Counted from the stretch's first letter, positions 33,566-45,491 are shown. The stretch: 64,000 bases of DNA from Viola odorata (GCA_963691705.1 OY829542.1:3950188-4014187); one strand, 5' to 3'. The notes: generated by a model from the sequence alone, not told the origin. Made by a program: numbers and translations.

Positions 33566-35501
33566 ATGGCAACTCCGTCGTTGTTGTTCTGCTTCTCAAG
33601 CTTAGTGTGTATGTACTTTTTCATAATTCTGACCAAGTTCTTCGACAAAGTATGGCTGAATCCTGCTCGGATCCAGTCTCTGATGAACTCACAAGGATTG
33701 AAAGGCCCTTCTTACATATTCTTCCATGGTAATGCCAAAGAGATCCTTGCAATGAGAAATGACATCAAAAACAGTCCCATGGAGTTGTCTCATGATATTT
33801 TTCCAAGAGTTCAGCCTCACTTTTATTCTTGGATCAAGATATATGGTACTTAATACTTACACCAATCTTTATTACATATGTTGATTAATTACTAATGTTA
33901 TCAACAAATCTTTTTGTCTTTCCCAATTTTTGTTGTAGGGATGAATGTTCTTTACTGGCTTGGTCCGCAAGCTCACGTTATCCTCACAGACCCTGATCTG
34001 GTTAAAGAGGTAATGAGCAACAAAGATGGAGGATTCCCAAAAGCAGACCTCCCAATCTGTATCAAGAAACTCTTAGGGAATGGACTTCTAACCTCAGAAG
34101 GCGAGAAATGGTCTAAGATGCGAAAACTCGCCAACCATGCTTTCTTCGCCGAGGTCTTGAAGGTAATTTATTCTAACAAGAGATGAAAACTATGGGTATC
34201 GAGGCAAGAAAGTGCAGGTCAACCAAGCAGTTCTGCGTTTCGTTTTGCTGCAGGGTATGGTTCCGGAAATGGTTGCGAGTGCTGAGATGATGCTAACAAG
34301 ATGGAAACATGTACAAGGCAAAGAGATTGATTTGGTCCCAGAATTCAAGATCTTAACATCTGAAGTCATTTCCAGGACAGCATTCGGGAGTAGCTACATG
34401 AAAGGTCAGCACGTTTTTTATTCATTGATGAAGCTGGGCACCATCGCTTCAAGAAACATCTACAGGATTAGGATTCCTATAATTGAGTATGTTTCAACTT
34501 TTATTTCTCTGATAATGTATTCATTAAGTTGGCTTGCTGGGGCTCACTTTATGGTTAACTGCAGAAAGTTCTCACGACTAGCTGATGACACTGAATCAGA
34601 CAAACTGCAACAACAGATAAAAGATAGTATTGTAAAGATGGTGAAGAAAAGAGAGGAGGAAGCAGAACTGCTGGATGATAAAGCTGATAGTTACGGAAAC
34701 GATTTTCTTGGATTACTTGTAAAGGCGAAGCATAATGCAGATGAGGCCAAGAAAATATCTATCGAGGATTTGGTTGATGAGTGCAAGGTCATTTATATTG
34801 GCGGACAGGAAACAGTATCAAGTGCACTTTGCTGGACTATACTTCTTCTAGCAATTCACCAAGATTGGCAAGACACAGTCAGGAACGAAGTTCTTGAATT
34901 ATTTGGCCACCAAAATCCAAAAGCTGAGAGCATCTCAAAACTTAAATTTGTGAGTAAACCCAATTTCACTCCAAATTAGGCTCAATCTGATCACATTATG
35001 TCAAAACTAATTCTGTTGGCACTAAGTCGGCCCGTATAAATTCTAACCACTTCTTTTTCTCTTTTTGTTTAGATGAGCATGGTTATCCATGAGTCTCTGC
35101 GGCTATATCCCCCTAATGTATTCGTCCTCAGGAAAGCTCGAAGCGAAATCAAGTTGGGGAAACTAACTATTCCAACAAAAGTGAACTTGATTATTTCCAT
35201 TTTAGGACTACACCACAGTGCTGAAATATGGGGAGATGATGTCCATGTTTTTAAGCCAGAAAGATTCGCAGAAGGGGTGGCTAGGGCCACAAACAATAAT
35301 ATGTCTGCGTTTATGCCCTTTAGTATTGGATCAAGAAACTGCGTAGGCTCCAATTTCGCGCTTACAGAAATGAAGATTGTGCTCTCCATGATTCTGCAGC
35401 GATACAGGTTTACGCTTTCGCCAACCTATGTCCACTCCCCTGTTTTTCTTCTTGCAATGCAACCACAACATGGACTTCAAGTCATCCTCCACCCACTCTA
35501 A
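33566..35501 (+). CDS. CYP749A: Cytochrome P450, CYP749A-type (P450-3)
   Basis: Same family and exon plan: 33566-33845, 33939-34162, 34254-34486, 34565-34949 and 35073-35501, all GT-AG; 516 residues. Exon 4 is one codon shorter than in its paralogues. ESLR, FKPERF and haem motif PFSIGSRNCVG with Cys are present. Two points differ: the I-helix reads GGQETV, with Gly for the usual Ala before Gly, and the residue after CVG is Ser where the others have Phe. The gene looks intact; these changes may alter substrate or activity, which is inference. A degenerate copia RT fragment follows on the other strand, as after P450-1 and P450-4. Confidence 0.92.
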
Positions 35502-35784
35502 ATCTAAATCAATACTTTGACATCAAAATTTCCAAAAGGTGGTTCTGTTTGTGGTTCAAACATTGTTACTACTCTACAAGAAAATAAACTGTTGGGTGTT
35601 CAATGCAATTCCAAGGTTCCAATAATGCTGAGTAAATCCAAACTGCACATCTGTTCTTTTCAGTATTGAAGTCCTAAAAGTCTCCACATTTCTCAAGTTT
35701 ATTGATTCAATACTAAAAAAGCTATGAATCAAGAGCTGAACTTTTAAAATCCAAGAGCAAGGGAAAAATCAGCTAACCTCTGGT
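35502..35784. other. P450-3 3' flank
   Basis: Homologous to the 3' flanks of P450-1 and P450-4 (TGGTTCAAACATTGT, CTCTACAAGAAAA). Probably 3' UTR and spacer. Confidence 0.5.
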
Positions 35785-36075
35785 ACCAAGCTTGCGGGGC
35801 CAGTTTGAGGCCGTAAAGGGACCGATTTGAGCTTGCAATCATGGTGTGGCTTTACTGGATCATGATAACCAGGAGGTTGCTCCATATAAAAAAGATTCGT
35901 GCAGTTCACCATTCACAAAATGAATTGTGCAGCCAATTATAACATGTTTTACAACAGGGCTTAGCGACAAGACGCGTTTTCAATCTGTCAACCGAGCTGT
36001 CAGAGCGGCGCTTCACGCGATATACCCATTTGCAACCGACAACATTGAGATTGGATGTTGGGGCGCCGTAAACGA
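35785..36075 (-). pseudogene. Degenerate Ty1/copia reverse transcriptase fragment
   Basis: The minus strand codes for GCKWVYRVKRRSD, then with frame changes ELHESFYMEQPPGYHDPVKP and LVPEVS-like ends, all landmarks of copia RT. Shares its origin with the remnants after P450-1 and P450-4. Confidence 0.78.
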
Positions 36076-36675
36076 CGAAGTTCCATGGGAATGTGGGATG
36101 AATGAATAAGGGTTTGGGCCGTGGGTGGCGGGTCTGGTATATCTTTGATCGGAGAGAGAAGGCGTCTGTGAAACGATGTCGTTTTACTGGTGTTTTGAAA
36201 GAGCAGCCACGGCTGAGTCTGATGGGCCGCTGAGGGTATGGGCTCAGGAGGGTTGAACGTAGTGGACTGCTGCGGCTGCGGACTTGAAAGAAACTTTGGG
36301 CCGGGTTTGTGAAAGTTTAGCGACGCGACACAACACAACGAGAGACAGTCACGAGGTAATTTTTTATCGTATTTTGGCACATAGAGACGAGACAAAAATG
36401 ACGAATCATATAAGTTTGAGTATCAAAATTGTAAGAAAATATATATTAATAACAGATTCAATAGAGAAAATAAACTTGTTGTTTATTCGGTTACTTATAT
36501 TGTTAAATTTCTCTATCATTCATATTGCCGTCCCTCTATTATATCTAATACAAAAAAAAACAAAAAACAAATTTCAACCCGTATCTTTTAATGTGTCAAT
36601 TTACTCACTAATGTTCTTGCATGTATATTGATTCTTTTACTCACTAATAAAAGCTTTCTGTTTTTGCTTTTGCAG
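36076..36675. other. Spacer, nothing recognised
   Basis: GC-richer to about 36350, AT-rich after. No supported gene on either strand; the 131- and 115-residue ORFs here resemble nothing I know. Confidence 0.4.
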
Positions 36676-36856
36676 GGTATGGTTCCGGCAATGGTTGCAG
36701 GTGCTGAGAATGAGATGATGCTAGGAAGATTGTGATCTCTATGTTGCTGCAGCGATACAGGTTTACTCTCTCGCCAAGTTATGTCCACTCCCCTGTTTTC
36801 CTTTTCTCAATCCAACCAAAACATGGACTTCAAGTCATTCTCCACCGACTCTAAGA
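36676..36856 (+). pseudogene. P450 pseudogene: start of exon 3 fused to end of exon 5
   Basis: After TTTTGCAG comes GGTATGGTTCCGGCAATGG, the start of exon 3 of the cluster genes. The sequence then jumps at GGAAGATTGTG into the last part of exon 5 (LLQRYRFTLSPSYVHSPV) and ends in a stop near 36853. The join lies at GAAGAT, found both in exon 3 (CTAGGAAGATGG) and exon 5 (TTGAAGATTGTG), so a microhomology deletion removed about 1 kb. Confidence 0.85.
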
Positions 36857-37410
36857 CCAAACATTTGCTATTCAAGATCGTTGTAGACAAATTGTACCAG
36901 AAATAAATCGTTGGGTGCTCAATCCAAGACTTCAATGGTGAGTTTAATGATCGGAAAAATCATTGGTGGTGGTTATAAACATATGTTCCACAATTTATAT
37001 AATCCGTTTCCCGATAGAAAGATGCCTTTCGAAAAAGAATCTAATTCCAACCTTAAAAGGACAAAAACTAGTCAGGGATCGCTTATGTGGCACATAACTA
37101 AGTCCAACTCCGAAGGGAGAAGCTGCAATTTAATTTGAATGAAAATCATATTTTCTCCATAAAAGAAAGAAGAAACAAGTTTTTCAGCACATCGATTATA
37201 TACAACTGCTGTATTTCTTTCTTGTCCGTCTATATTTTAAATTACTCCGTCATAAAAAGAAAGAAGAAACAGCTAAACCGAACCTAAATATTCTTGCGCC
37301 TAAACAACAAACTGAAAACTTTAAAAACACCTTTATATCAACGCAACCCAGTTTCCATATATAGCCAACTGCTATTGCCACGTAAATGCTAATTAGCAAT
37401 CACAAAGGAA

Positions 37411-39468
37411 ATGGCTACTCTGTTCTTCTTCTTTTCGAGCTGCGTCTCTGTATACTTTCTGATACTTCTCGTCAAGTTTTTCAACAGGGTATGGTTTCAT
37501 CCCCTTCGGGTTCAGTCTCTGATGAACTCACGAGGACTCAAAGGCCCTTCTTACAAATTCCTGTATGGCAATACCAAAGAGATCCTGGCAATGAGAAATG
37601 AATTCAGCAGTAGTCCCATGGAGTTGTCTCATCATATTTTTCCAAGAATTCAGCCTCACATCTATTCATGGATCAAGATTTATGGTAATTGCAATTCTTC
37701 TTACATGTAAATTTTACATTTTTTATAGGCAAAGATATCATTGGCAGACAATCACTAAACTAATGCTCAATATTACATGTAAATTACTGTAAATTACAAA
37801 GTTTACCTGTAACAATGTCAATGAATCTTGTCTTCCGAATTTGCTGCAGGAATGAATATTCTTTCCTGGATTGGTCCAGGAGCTCAAATTATAGTGACAG
37901 ACCCAGATATGGTTAAAGAGGTAATGAACAACAAAGATGGAGGATACCAAAAACCAGAGATGGAAATTTATGTAAAGAAACTTTTAGGGGATGGGCTTGT
38001 AACCTCACAAGGTGAGAAATGGCGTAAGATGCGAAAACTGGCCAACCATGCTTTCTCCGCTGAGAGCTTGAAGGTAAACAACCAGAAATGAGAAACTGTG
38101 ATATGATCAAGGCAAAAGAAAAAAGATAAGGGTGCAAGCCCGTCAATTCTATAATATACTCTTGTGTTTTTTTCAGGGTATGGTTCCGGCAATGGTTGTA
38201 AGTGCTGAGATGATGCTAGGAAGATGGAAAGAGGTAGAAGGCAAGGAGATTGATGTGGTCCCTGAATTCAAGATCTTAACATCTGAAGTCATTTCCAGGA
38301 CAGCATTTGGGAGCAGTTACAAAGAAGGGCAGTGCATTTTTGATTCGTTGATGAAGCTGGGAACCATCATTTCAAGAAACCTCTACAAGATTAGGATTCC
38401 TATAATTGGGTATGTTTCACATTTATTTCTCCTCCTCATCAGACTCTTTAAAAACTAATAATGTATTCATTAAACTGGTCAATTGCAGAAAATTCTTACA
38501 ACTAGCTGACGACTTGGAATCAGACAAGCTGCAACAAGAGATTAAAGATAGTATCATAAAAATGGTGAAGAAACGAGAGGAGGAAGCATTAATGTTGGAT
38601 GATCATGAAGTTGATAGTTACGGGACCGATTTTCTTGGATTACTTGTTAAGGCATATGATGATGCAGATGAGGGCAATAGAATATCTATCAGTGATTTGG
38701 TTGATGAGTGCAAGACCATTTATATTGCTGGACAAGAATCAACAGCAATCACACTTTCTTGGACTCTGCTTCTTGTAGCTATTCACCAAGATTGGCAGGA
38801 TAAAGTCAGGAATGAGGTTCTCCAAATTTTTGGCCACCAAATTCCAAACCCTGACGGCATCTCAAAACTGAAAATTGTGAGTAAAATTTACTAACTTGTA
38901 TCGAACCAAATAATTCTACATTGTTCAGTCTCACTAGGTGTCCTCTCTGCCTCTTCTAAGAAGAAGACTAATTCGGCTCGAGCACCAAATGATTTTCTAC
39001 AGTGTCTAGCACTTTAATAACACGTTTTCCTTGATTCAGATGAGCATGGTTATCCATGAGTCTCTGCGGCTATATACCCCTGTTCCTTATGTGATGAGGA
39101 AAGCTGAGAGGGAAATCAAGATGGGGAAACTAACCGTTCCAGCAGACATGACACTCTTTATTTCAATCTTAGCACTGCACCACAATCCTAAGGTATGGGG
39201 AGAGGATGTTCATGTGTTCAAACCAGACAGATTCGCGGAAGGGGTGGCTATGGCTACCGGCAATAACATGGCCGCATTTATCCCATTTGCCTCTGGACCA
39301 AGAATCTGCGCAGGCTTCAACTTCGCCCTCACAGAATTGAAGATTGTGCTCTCAATGATCTTGCAGAAGTATCGGATCACACTTTCGCCAACCTATGTTC
39401 ACTCCCCTGTTCACCTTCTTACAATACAACCTCAACATGGACTTCAAGTCATCCTCCACCCACTCTAA
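37411..39468 (+). CDS. CYP749A: Cytochrome P450, CYP749A-type (P450-4)
   Basis: Exons 37411-37684, 37850-38073, 38177-38409, 38489-38876 and 39040-39468; 515 residues. Promoter region, exons and introns equal P450-1, base for base as far as I can see, at offset 17,830. All P450 landmarks are as in P450-1: AGQEST, ESLR, FKPDRF and PFASGPRICAG. Identity that covers introns points to a very recent copying event or to gene conversion. Both copies are intact, so dosage may be doubled. Confidence 0.93.
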
Positions 39469-39849
39469 ATCAAATATTGCTATCAAATTTCCCTAAGTGG
39501 TTTTGTTTGTGGTTCAAACATTGTAACTACTCTACAAGAAAACAAATTGTTGGGTGTTCAATTCAATTCCAAGATTTCAATAATGCTGGGTAAAACCGCA
39601 CATCTTTTCTTTTAATTTTGTACATAACTCCACCTCCATTCATGTGAATTCCTAAAAGTATACACATTTGCAAAGTTTATGAAGTCAATACGAAAAAGAA
39701 GAGGAGGTATTGGAACCTGCAGTCTACCACTTTCTATATTTTATCTTTGCTTCTCGAAGACGATGGAAAAGAAATTGACCAAGTACAGGTAAATCATGGA
39801 GTATTATAAATAGTGGAACTTTTAAAACCAGCAGCGACAAAAAAAATCA

Positions 39850-40060
39850 GCTAACCTCGATGGCGTGGCTTGACTGGATTATAATAGCCAGGAGGTTGCT
39901 CCATGTAATCAGATTCGTGGAGTTCACCATTCATAACTGTCGAATAACTTACTGTCAACCCAGCCGTCAGAGCGGCGCTTCACGCGATATACCCATTTGC
40001 AACCGATAACATTGAGACGCTACGCTGTTCACAAGGCTAACTTGGTACGGGTGGGCCCTA
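39850..40060 (-). pseudogene. Degenerate copia reverse transcriptase fragment
   Basis: Same remnant as 22030-22330, with a 15-base deletion near 39943 and small changes. Read on the minus strand it gives YMEQPPGYYNP and KWVYRVKRRSDG. Confidence 0.72.
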
Positions 40061-40650
40061 ACTTGAGGAAGAAATTATTTTTTAATTACCGATAACATTA
40101 AAACGTTACGTTGTTCACAAGGCTAACTTAGTACGGGTGGGCCCAACTGCATTTCCATTCATTTCCAGTATTCAAGTCCTAAAACTATACACATTTATCA
40201 AGTCAATACTAAAAACAAGAAGAGGACAGTAAGAAAGATCCAAAAAATGCTATCAGAACCTGCAGTCTACACCACTTTCTATACACTTCTTCTATTTGCC
40301 TTCTTTCTCCTTGCTTTTCCAAAACGACAATACTTCTCCAAACTGAAAACAAATTGACCAAATACAATAACAACATATGGTAAGTTGTATATAAAAAAAA
40401 TAATAACTTTTTCCTATCTATAAAAGGTGAAATTGTATCTTTTGTCCTTCTACTTGAAGGAAATTGTCACATTCGATTTTCTATGTTAGTTTATACTAAA
40501 TTTCTCGAAGAGATTTTAAATAATAACACATCAACAAAAGAAACGTAGCCAAATTAAGAGTGGAGTAACGAAATGCAAGTAACTAAATTTGAGAAAAAAT
40601 GATAACATCAAAATTAAATAAGCTTGTGGGCTAAAATAAAAGTAGGGTCT
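40061..40650. other. Spacer shared with 23900-24445
   Basis: Homologous along most of its length to the DNA right of the MITE at 23896 and ending before the gag fragment at 24446. No gene seen. Confidence 0.6.
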
Positions 40651-41172
40651 CTAGCCCGGACATACCGATTGATGGTCGGGTTTACTTGTAGACTTAGGAG
40701 CCAGAAATTGCCAAGAATCTTTCTCACAAGTGCAGGTTACTAATCCCCCATTCTCCTCAACTCCATCAGCTTTCTCATGCTCCTCTTCATCAGAATCATT
40801 CAAAGACGGTAGCTCCCAAGATTCGTCCAAATCAAGGTTCTCCCGCTTATTATTATCCTCATCAATCTTTTCGTCGCTAATGACTTTTGGGCCTTTAATA
40901 ACGGGCTTCTTGGATGATGATGATGATGGCCCACCAATCAGAACTGCCCCTAAGAATTTCTTCAACTTCATGTCTAAAGATGCAATCTTGAAGACGAGGC
41001 AAGGAGAAACAAGAACGACCCAGAATGGCAAAATCAAGAAAAAATTAAAAGCCAAGAAGATGAAGGAAAGGAAGAGGAGTGGGAGAAGAAAGGGAGAGAT
41101 TAATAGAGCAATTGCAGAGAAATTTAAGAGCTGCAAAGTTGTGCTAGTAATTAGAGTCATTTGCGTTACCAT
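40651..41172 (-). CDS. Unrecognised ORF with hydrophobic N-terminus and acidic C-terminus
   Basis: A 173-residue frame. The first 70 residues are strongly hydrophobic, with two or more possible membrane segments. Then MKLKKFLGAVLIGGPSSSSS, an acidic stretch (DESWELPSLNDSDEEEHEK), and a Cys-containing end. A later start at MKLKKF is possible. I do not recognise the family. Support is only the length and the uneven, protein-like composition. Confidence 0.35.
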   Translation of the reverse strand: MVTQMTLITSTTLQLLNFSAIALLISPFLLPLLFLSFIFLAFNFFLILPFWVVLVSPCLVFKIASLDMKLKKFLGAVLIGGPSSSSSKKPVIKGPKVISDEKIDEDNNKRENLDLDESWELPSLNDSDEEEHEKADGVEENGGLVTCTCEKDSWQFLAPKSTSKPDHQSVCPG

Positions 41173-41191
41173 TCACACCACTACTAATTAA

Positions 41192-41665
41192 CTGCTAGTT
41201 CGTGATTGGTATATGGGGAAAGTAAATTTTTTTTCTGATTATCCATTTTTATTCAATTTTCTTCTCTCTTTTTTTTTTTTTTTTTTTTGGGTTCTGGTGT
41301 ATTCATTTTTTTGGTTTCATTTGGAAAAAAGAGTGTGGTGGGTTTGGTACGTGGAGGGCAGAGAGGGATTTGATGAAGCAGAGAAGCAAGAGTGTGAGGT
41401 GCACTTGGACTCATTTGGTGTGGATGAGTTAATGCAACTTTAGGAGTCTTATCCATGCGTCGAAATTAATGTTAGGATTCCCGATTCCGAACCGAAGTTT
41501 AGCTCTTTGGATTTTGGAACAGTACTGGTATGAAATTTTACTACAATTGATAATGTGATTGTGATCCCAATCTCAACATCAATTATTTTCTTTGATTTTA
41601 ATTTTAAAAGGCATCAAAATTTAAATAAGGAGAATAATCGGAGGAACTAATGGGTTTGAGACTTT
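41192..41665. other. Intergenic, nothing recognised
   Basis: Includes a run of 18 or more T near 41271. The ORF at 41213 starts across that run and is not credible. Confidence 0.4.
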
Positions 41666-41668
41666 TAA

Positions 41669-41908
41669 GGGCTTATTTGGTATCGTTTCTGTTTCTAATT
41701 TTCTGTTTTTTTTCCTAATTTTTAAAACACAAAACAGAAAATAAGAAACTATTTTTTCTAGTTTTTAAAATTATGATTATGTTTTCATAAATTATTCACT
41801 TAAAAAGATAAATAAAAAATAAAAAATAATTTTACCAAACACATTTTGTGTTTTTCTTTTAAGAAAAAAAACAGAAAATTAGAAATAAAAACAATAACGA
41901 ATAAGTCC
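41669..41908. mobile_element. Tourist/Harbinger-like MITE, 240 bp, TSD TAA
   Basis: Terminal inverted repeats of about 40 bases: GGGCTTATTTGGTATCGTTT at the left and, read inward, GGACTTATTCGTTATTGTTT at the right, both followed by TCTAATTTTCTG-like sequence. TAA flanks at 41666-41668 and 41909-41911. AT-rich, no coding. Confidence 0.75.
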
Positions 41909-41928
41909 TAAGATTACTTAATCTTTTA

Positions 41929-42237
41929 CTCTCTCCCTTTTTAAAATGATGTCTATTTTGGTCAAAATAAATCTTTTAATTAATTGTCTCATTTAAATTT
42001 TTTAGAAAGTTAGTTGATATTTTTTAATTATAGTTTTTATTTTTCCATCAGTTATAAAGTTCAACTAATCAATTTACATTACATTAATTTTGAATTGATC
42101 AATGTAAAATAAAGTAAGTAATATGATTAAAAAGTGATAATAAATGAAAGCGTATTTAATTATTTATAATCAAAACAATCATTATTTTGGTCAGCGATAA
42201 TATGGTTAAAAAGACAATAATTTGATATGGAGGTAGT
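41929..42237. mobile_element. Possible Stowaway-like MITE, degenerate
   Basis: Starts TACTCTCTCCC and ends GGAGGTAGTA, with partly complementary ends (AAAATGATG against AATTATTG). Ends are imperfect, so this is tentative. Confidence 0.4.
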
Positions 42238-42239
42238 AG

Positions 42240-43180
42240 TTCCTCTAGAAAAGAGTAGTGCTACTGATTCTTAATTCAAGTCTTAAATTTCTCAATAGCT
42301 GCAAAATATTAAAATAATCGTCTATAGGATTTTAATAATGAGTATGTAGCTCGTTAGTTGTTTACTTATTATGGTTAGGGATGATAATTGGACGGGTATG
42401 AACGGATATAAGTATGTTAAAATGGGTATGAACGGATATGAATAAATACTCAATTCATACCCAAAACTGAATAATGTAGCAGCATTTTTTTGCTGTTGGG
42501 TTTTTATGATATATATATTTATATCTATATATAAATCATAATAATATCAATTTGAAGGAGAATACAAGTTGGCTGGTATGTCAATCCTTAACTTATCCTA
42601 ATAAGTAGTAACTAGTTACAAACCATCCATGACATGAGAGACATTTTTAGGAGCTTATGTTAATTCGATTATTAATTTATTTCAAAATCCGAATTATATT
42701 TTTGTTGAGTTATTTAAATGTTTCAATTATCAGAATTTTAAAAAGAAGTCAATTTATTTGAATTGTTTAGAAAATAAAAAAAATGTTGGTGAAGTCAATT
42801 TATCTTCTTTCATTATTGGGTTCGATTGGCTGTGACATCAACATCTTTGAAATTCATGTTATATGGTTGGTCGTCACATGATAACAAATTAATAAATCAT
42901 ATAATAAATTAATTAAACTTTTATTATTTACAAATAAAAGAAAAGCAACCAATGCCAGCCGTTATATGAATTGAAGGAAATACTTTTAATATTTTAATAT
43001 TTGAAAAAAATATAATTATTCACGCACATTCCAGAGTATTAGATAATTTCTTGAAGGTAATTATCTAATATATGAAAATTAGATGGTTTTATTTTATTTT
43101 GTTTATAAAAAAAATTATCCAGAGTATTAGATAATTTCTTGTACCCTTTTTCTTTCTGATGATATTGTTCCTCTCAATTC
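42240..43180. other. AT-rich intergenic DNA
   Basis: No gene. A short unit (GGGTATGAACGGATAT) occurs twice near 42396-42440, and TATTAGATAATTTCTTG occurs twice near 43038 and 43126. Confidence 0.4.
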
Positions 43181-43550
43181 AAAACTCATCAAAGAAAGGA
43201 AAAGAAAGGAAAGTTGAATTCTCTCATAGGGAATTAAGGAAACGGGTTTTTTGAGAATTTGAGATTTCTGTTTCTCTCTACAAATTGGACATTGAAAATT
43301 GGATTTTCTTTCTTGTTCGCCTCAGGAAATTGACGAATTAAATGTGCACCAATTCTCTAGGACTTGCTTGATTTAATGGCACTCCATTTCCAAAAAAAAT
43401 TGACAGTGAAAAATGACTTTCGAAGTTCCATTGACTCCACTATATAATCAGTACCTGACTCTCCCCATTTTATAGGTACAGAAAAATTCCATCAGTGAAA
43501 GAAAGAAAAGCAGGTGAAGATTGCAAGAATTTGAAGAAGAAAGCCAGGCA

Positions 43551-43768
43551 ACAACAAGAGTGGTTCTTCTGGGAGTGGAACAGGATCAGGAGGAGCAACT
43601 GGTGGGAAGTCAGGCGGTTCCGGTTCTTCTGCTGGAAAGTCAAGCGGTTCCGGTTCGGATTCTGGTTCAATGAAAGCTCCTGGCCAAGATTTTCAGATTT
43701 CTAGGGATGGTTTTGAGAAGAATCCTTCTGGTTACTTCAATGACTTGCACAACCAGCAGAAGAAGTAG
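43551..43768 (+). CDS. Small Gly/Ser-rich plant protein, terminal exon (partial model)
   Basis: One frame reads SGSSGSGTGSGGATGGKSGG and further Gly/Ser/Lys repeats, then MKAPGQDFQISRDGFEKNPS and GYFNDLHNQQKK before TAG at 43766. A C-terminus with an ISR..FE.NP..YF..LH pattern is typical of a family of short Gly-rich plant proteins of unknown role. The frame upstream meets a TGA, so an intron or other 5' exon is needed; CCAG at 43546-43551 could be its acceptor. The first exon is not identified; a CT-rich leader-like region lies at 43150-43330. Confidence 0.5.
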
Positions 43769-43775
43769 ATGCGAT

Positions 43776-44807
43776 CTACTCATCAACTCCAAATTAAAAA
43801 TATAATAAAATAAAATAAATAAGTAAAACTCTGCTCTATGTTCTATCTTTTGTTCTGATGATTATGTTTCAAAATTAATGAAAGTTGCAGTGTTTTCTAA
43901 TTCCAGCAAGTCTTGTGTTCTTTTCATTTTATGCTTGTTCATCCATGATTAATTCGGGGGCCAATTTGAACTTTCTTTTTACACATGGACTTAATTGCAC
44001 AATGGAGAAATATAGTGGTACTGGTAAATAAAAATTTCAATGAGCTGTATTTTTAGGGAGTGATAAATTTGTAAAATATCTGAGAAAGTAGTTTAGTAGT
44101 TATTTAACTTATGTTACTAACAAAATTAATTATTCATTCTATTAAATATGTGCTTGGACTTTTACAAGATGCAAACATTGAGTGTATGAACCGCCACGGC
44201 CCAAATTTTATTTTTTTCCGAATATCCTTTGTTTATACTTTATACTTTCCACTTTTTATACGGCCCAAATGTTATACTCGTTATAATTTTCTTCCCATAT
44301 AATTCTTGTAAATTTTATTTTATATGGGATTTTTTTTCCCGATAAGACATGCTAAAAATTCAATGAGAGTCACAACCCGACCTCAAGCCATGAATTAAAT
44401 CCGCGATTCATCTCAATTATTTATATGGTCCTTCTTAATTATTTTTATCTACCTCTGCTATTTTATATTAAAAGATTCAAATGTTTGAAGAATTTGAAAC
44501 AGATTATAGATGGAAATTAAAGTATTTTATCCAAGATTCAAATTGTTCGATTTTTTAATCCGAACCGGTTCAATATCAAATCTCACTGACTCTAGTCGAA
44601 TAGTAACTGACTGAATTCAGTTCAGTTCAGTTCGGATGAAAATATTAAATTTAGTTCTGATAGTCGGACCTGGATAAATTTGCTCAACCCTACTCCAAAA
44701 ATCGTTAGTGATTGGACATAATATATTTTATTTAAATCTAAGTTCAAGTAACCCAGTTACACAATACATATCCCAGGATTAGTATTTTAACTTATTGTTT
44801 AGCAATT
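43776..44807. other. Intergenic, nothing recognised
   Basis: AT-rich. The start is likely the 3' UTR of the Gly-rich gene. No credible gene on either strand. Confidence 0.4.
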
Positions 44808-45177
44808 CTAATAATTGATGTTGTGGGCATTAATTAGGTCGGTCGTCCTTGGGTTAGGAGGGCAGGCACACTTCTTGTCCGGACCACAAAGGCAATAGAA
44901 GCAGCTGCCGCATTGTTTACCTAAGCAATCTGCATTCTTTTCGCAACTGGTGCCGGCCCCAGACGCACGACTCTCTCCTACCTCTGCACCTACAAAATAA
45001 CAAAATCCACATACATACATCATTGTTTTTTATTTCAATTTTATGCTAATTAATATAATTAATAATTGAATTCTAATCAAAAATTCAAAATTGAGAGATC
45101 AGATAAATAGAGAACCAACCATATGCTATGACCAAGATTACAACTAAAAAAGCCAGTTTGATCGAAGAACTCCTCAT
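44808..45177 (-). CDS. Secreted cysteine-rich peptide, 8 Cys (CRP-1)
   Basis: Two exons on the minus strand. Exon 1, 45120-45177, codes MRSSSIKLAFLVVILVIAY, a signal peptide. A 130-base GT-AG intron follows, then exon 2, 44808-44989. The mature part is about 58 residues with eight Cys spaced C-x5-C-x4-C-x2-C-x2-C-x-C-x5-C-x-C and a tail ending HNINY. This compact, disulfide-rich, secreted form is what plant knottin/defensin-like peptides look like. I do not recognise the exact family or target. CRP-2 is a paralogue with the same exon structure and a shared DxINxHNIN tail, which supports both as real genes. Confidence 0.72.
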
Positions 45178-45491
45178 CTCAGATTTATGGTTAATTAATC
45201 AGGAAATTAGTTAAAGACGCTTTGTTTTTTTTTTCTTTTTTTTTTGCTCCAAGTAATTTGAATGTGGGGGAGCAAAATTGGTGGAGAAAAATACATATAT
45301 ATACCATGTATGTCAATCTGTGGTCATAAATGCTAATTCTGCATTTAGGCAATTCTAGATCAGGGCAGTCAAATTCTCAGTCATATTCTTTTTTTTTATT
45401 GTAGTCCACATTCAGTGTTTTTTACAGGCTAATTTTAGACATTTATGTCCAACCAATAGATATATATTACCTGTCTCCCCGTTATTTGTTA
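45178..45491. other. CRP-1 upstream region
   Basis: AT-rich. Likely promoter and leader of CRP-1; no clear TATA box assigned. Confidence 0.35.

Larger units (their letters stand above)
36714..40150 (+). repeat. Segmental duplication, copy 2 (P450-4 block)
   Basis: Partner of 18884-22330. Here the P450 pseudogene extends further left (to 36676) than in copy 1, whose homology stops in mid-exon. This copy is therefore the likely source and copy 1 the derived one. Confidence 0.9.

Noticed and set aside
41213..41443. ORF beginning across a long T run
   Set aside because: Poly-Phe from homopolymer; not a credible protein.
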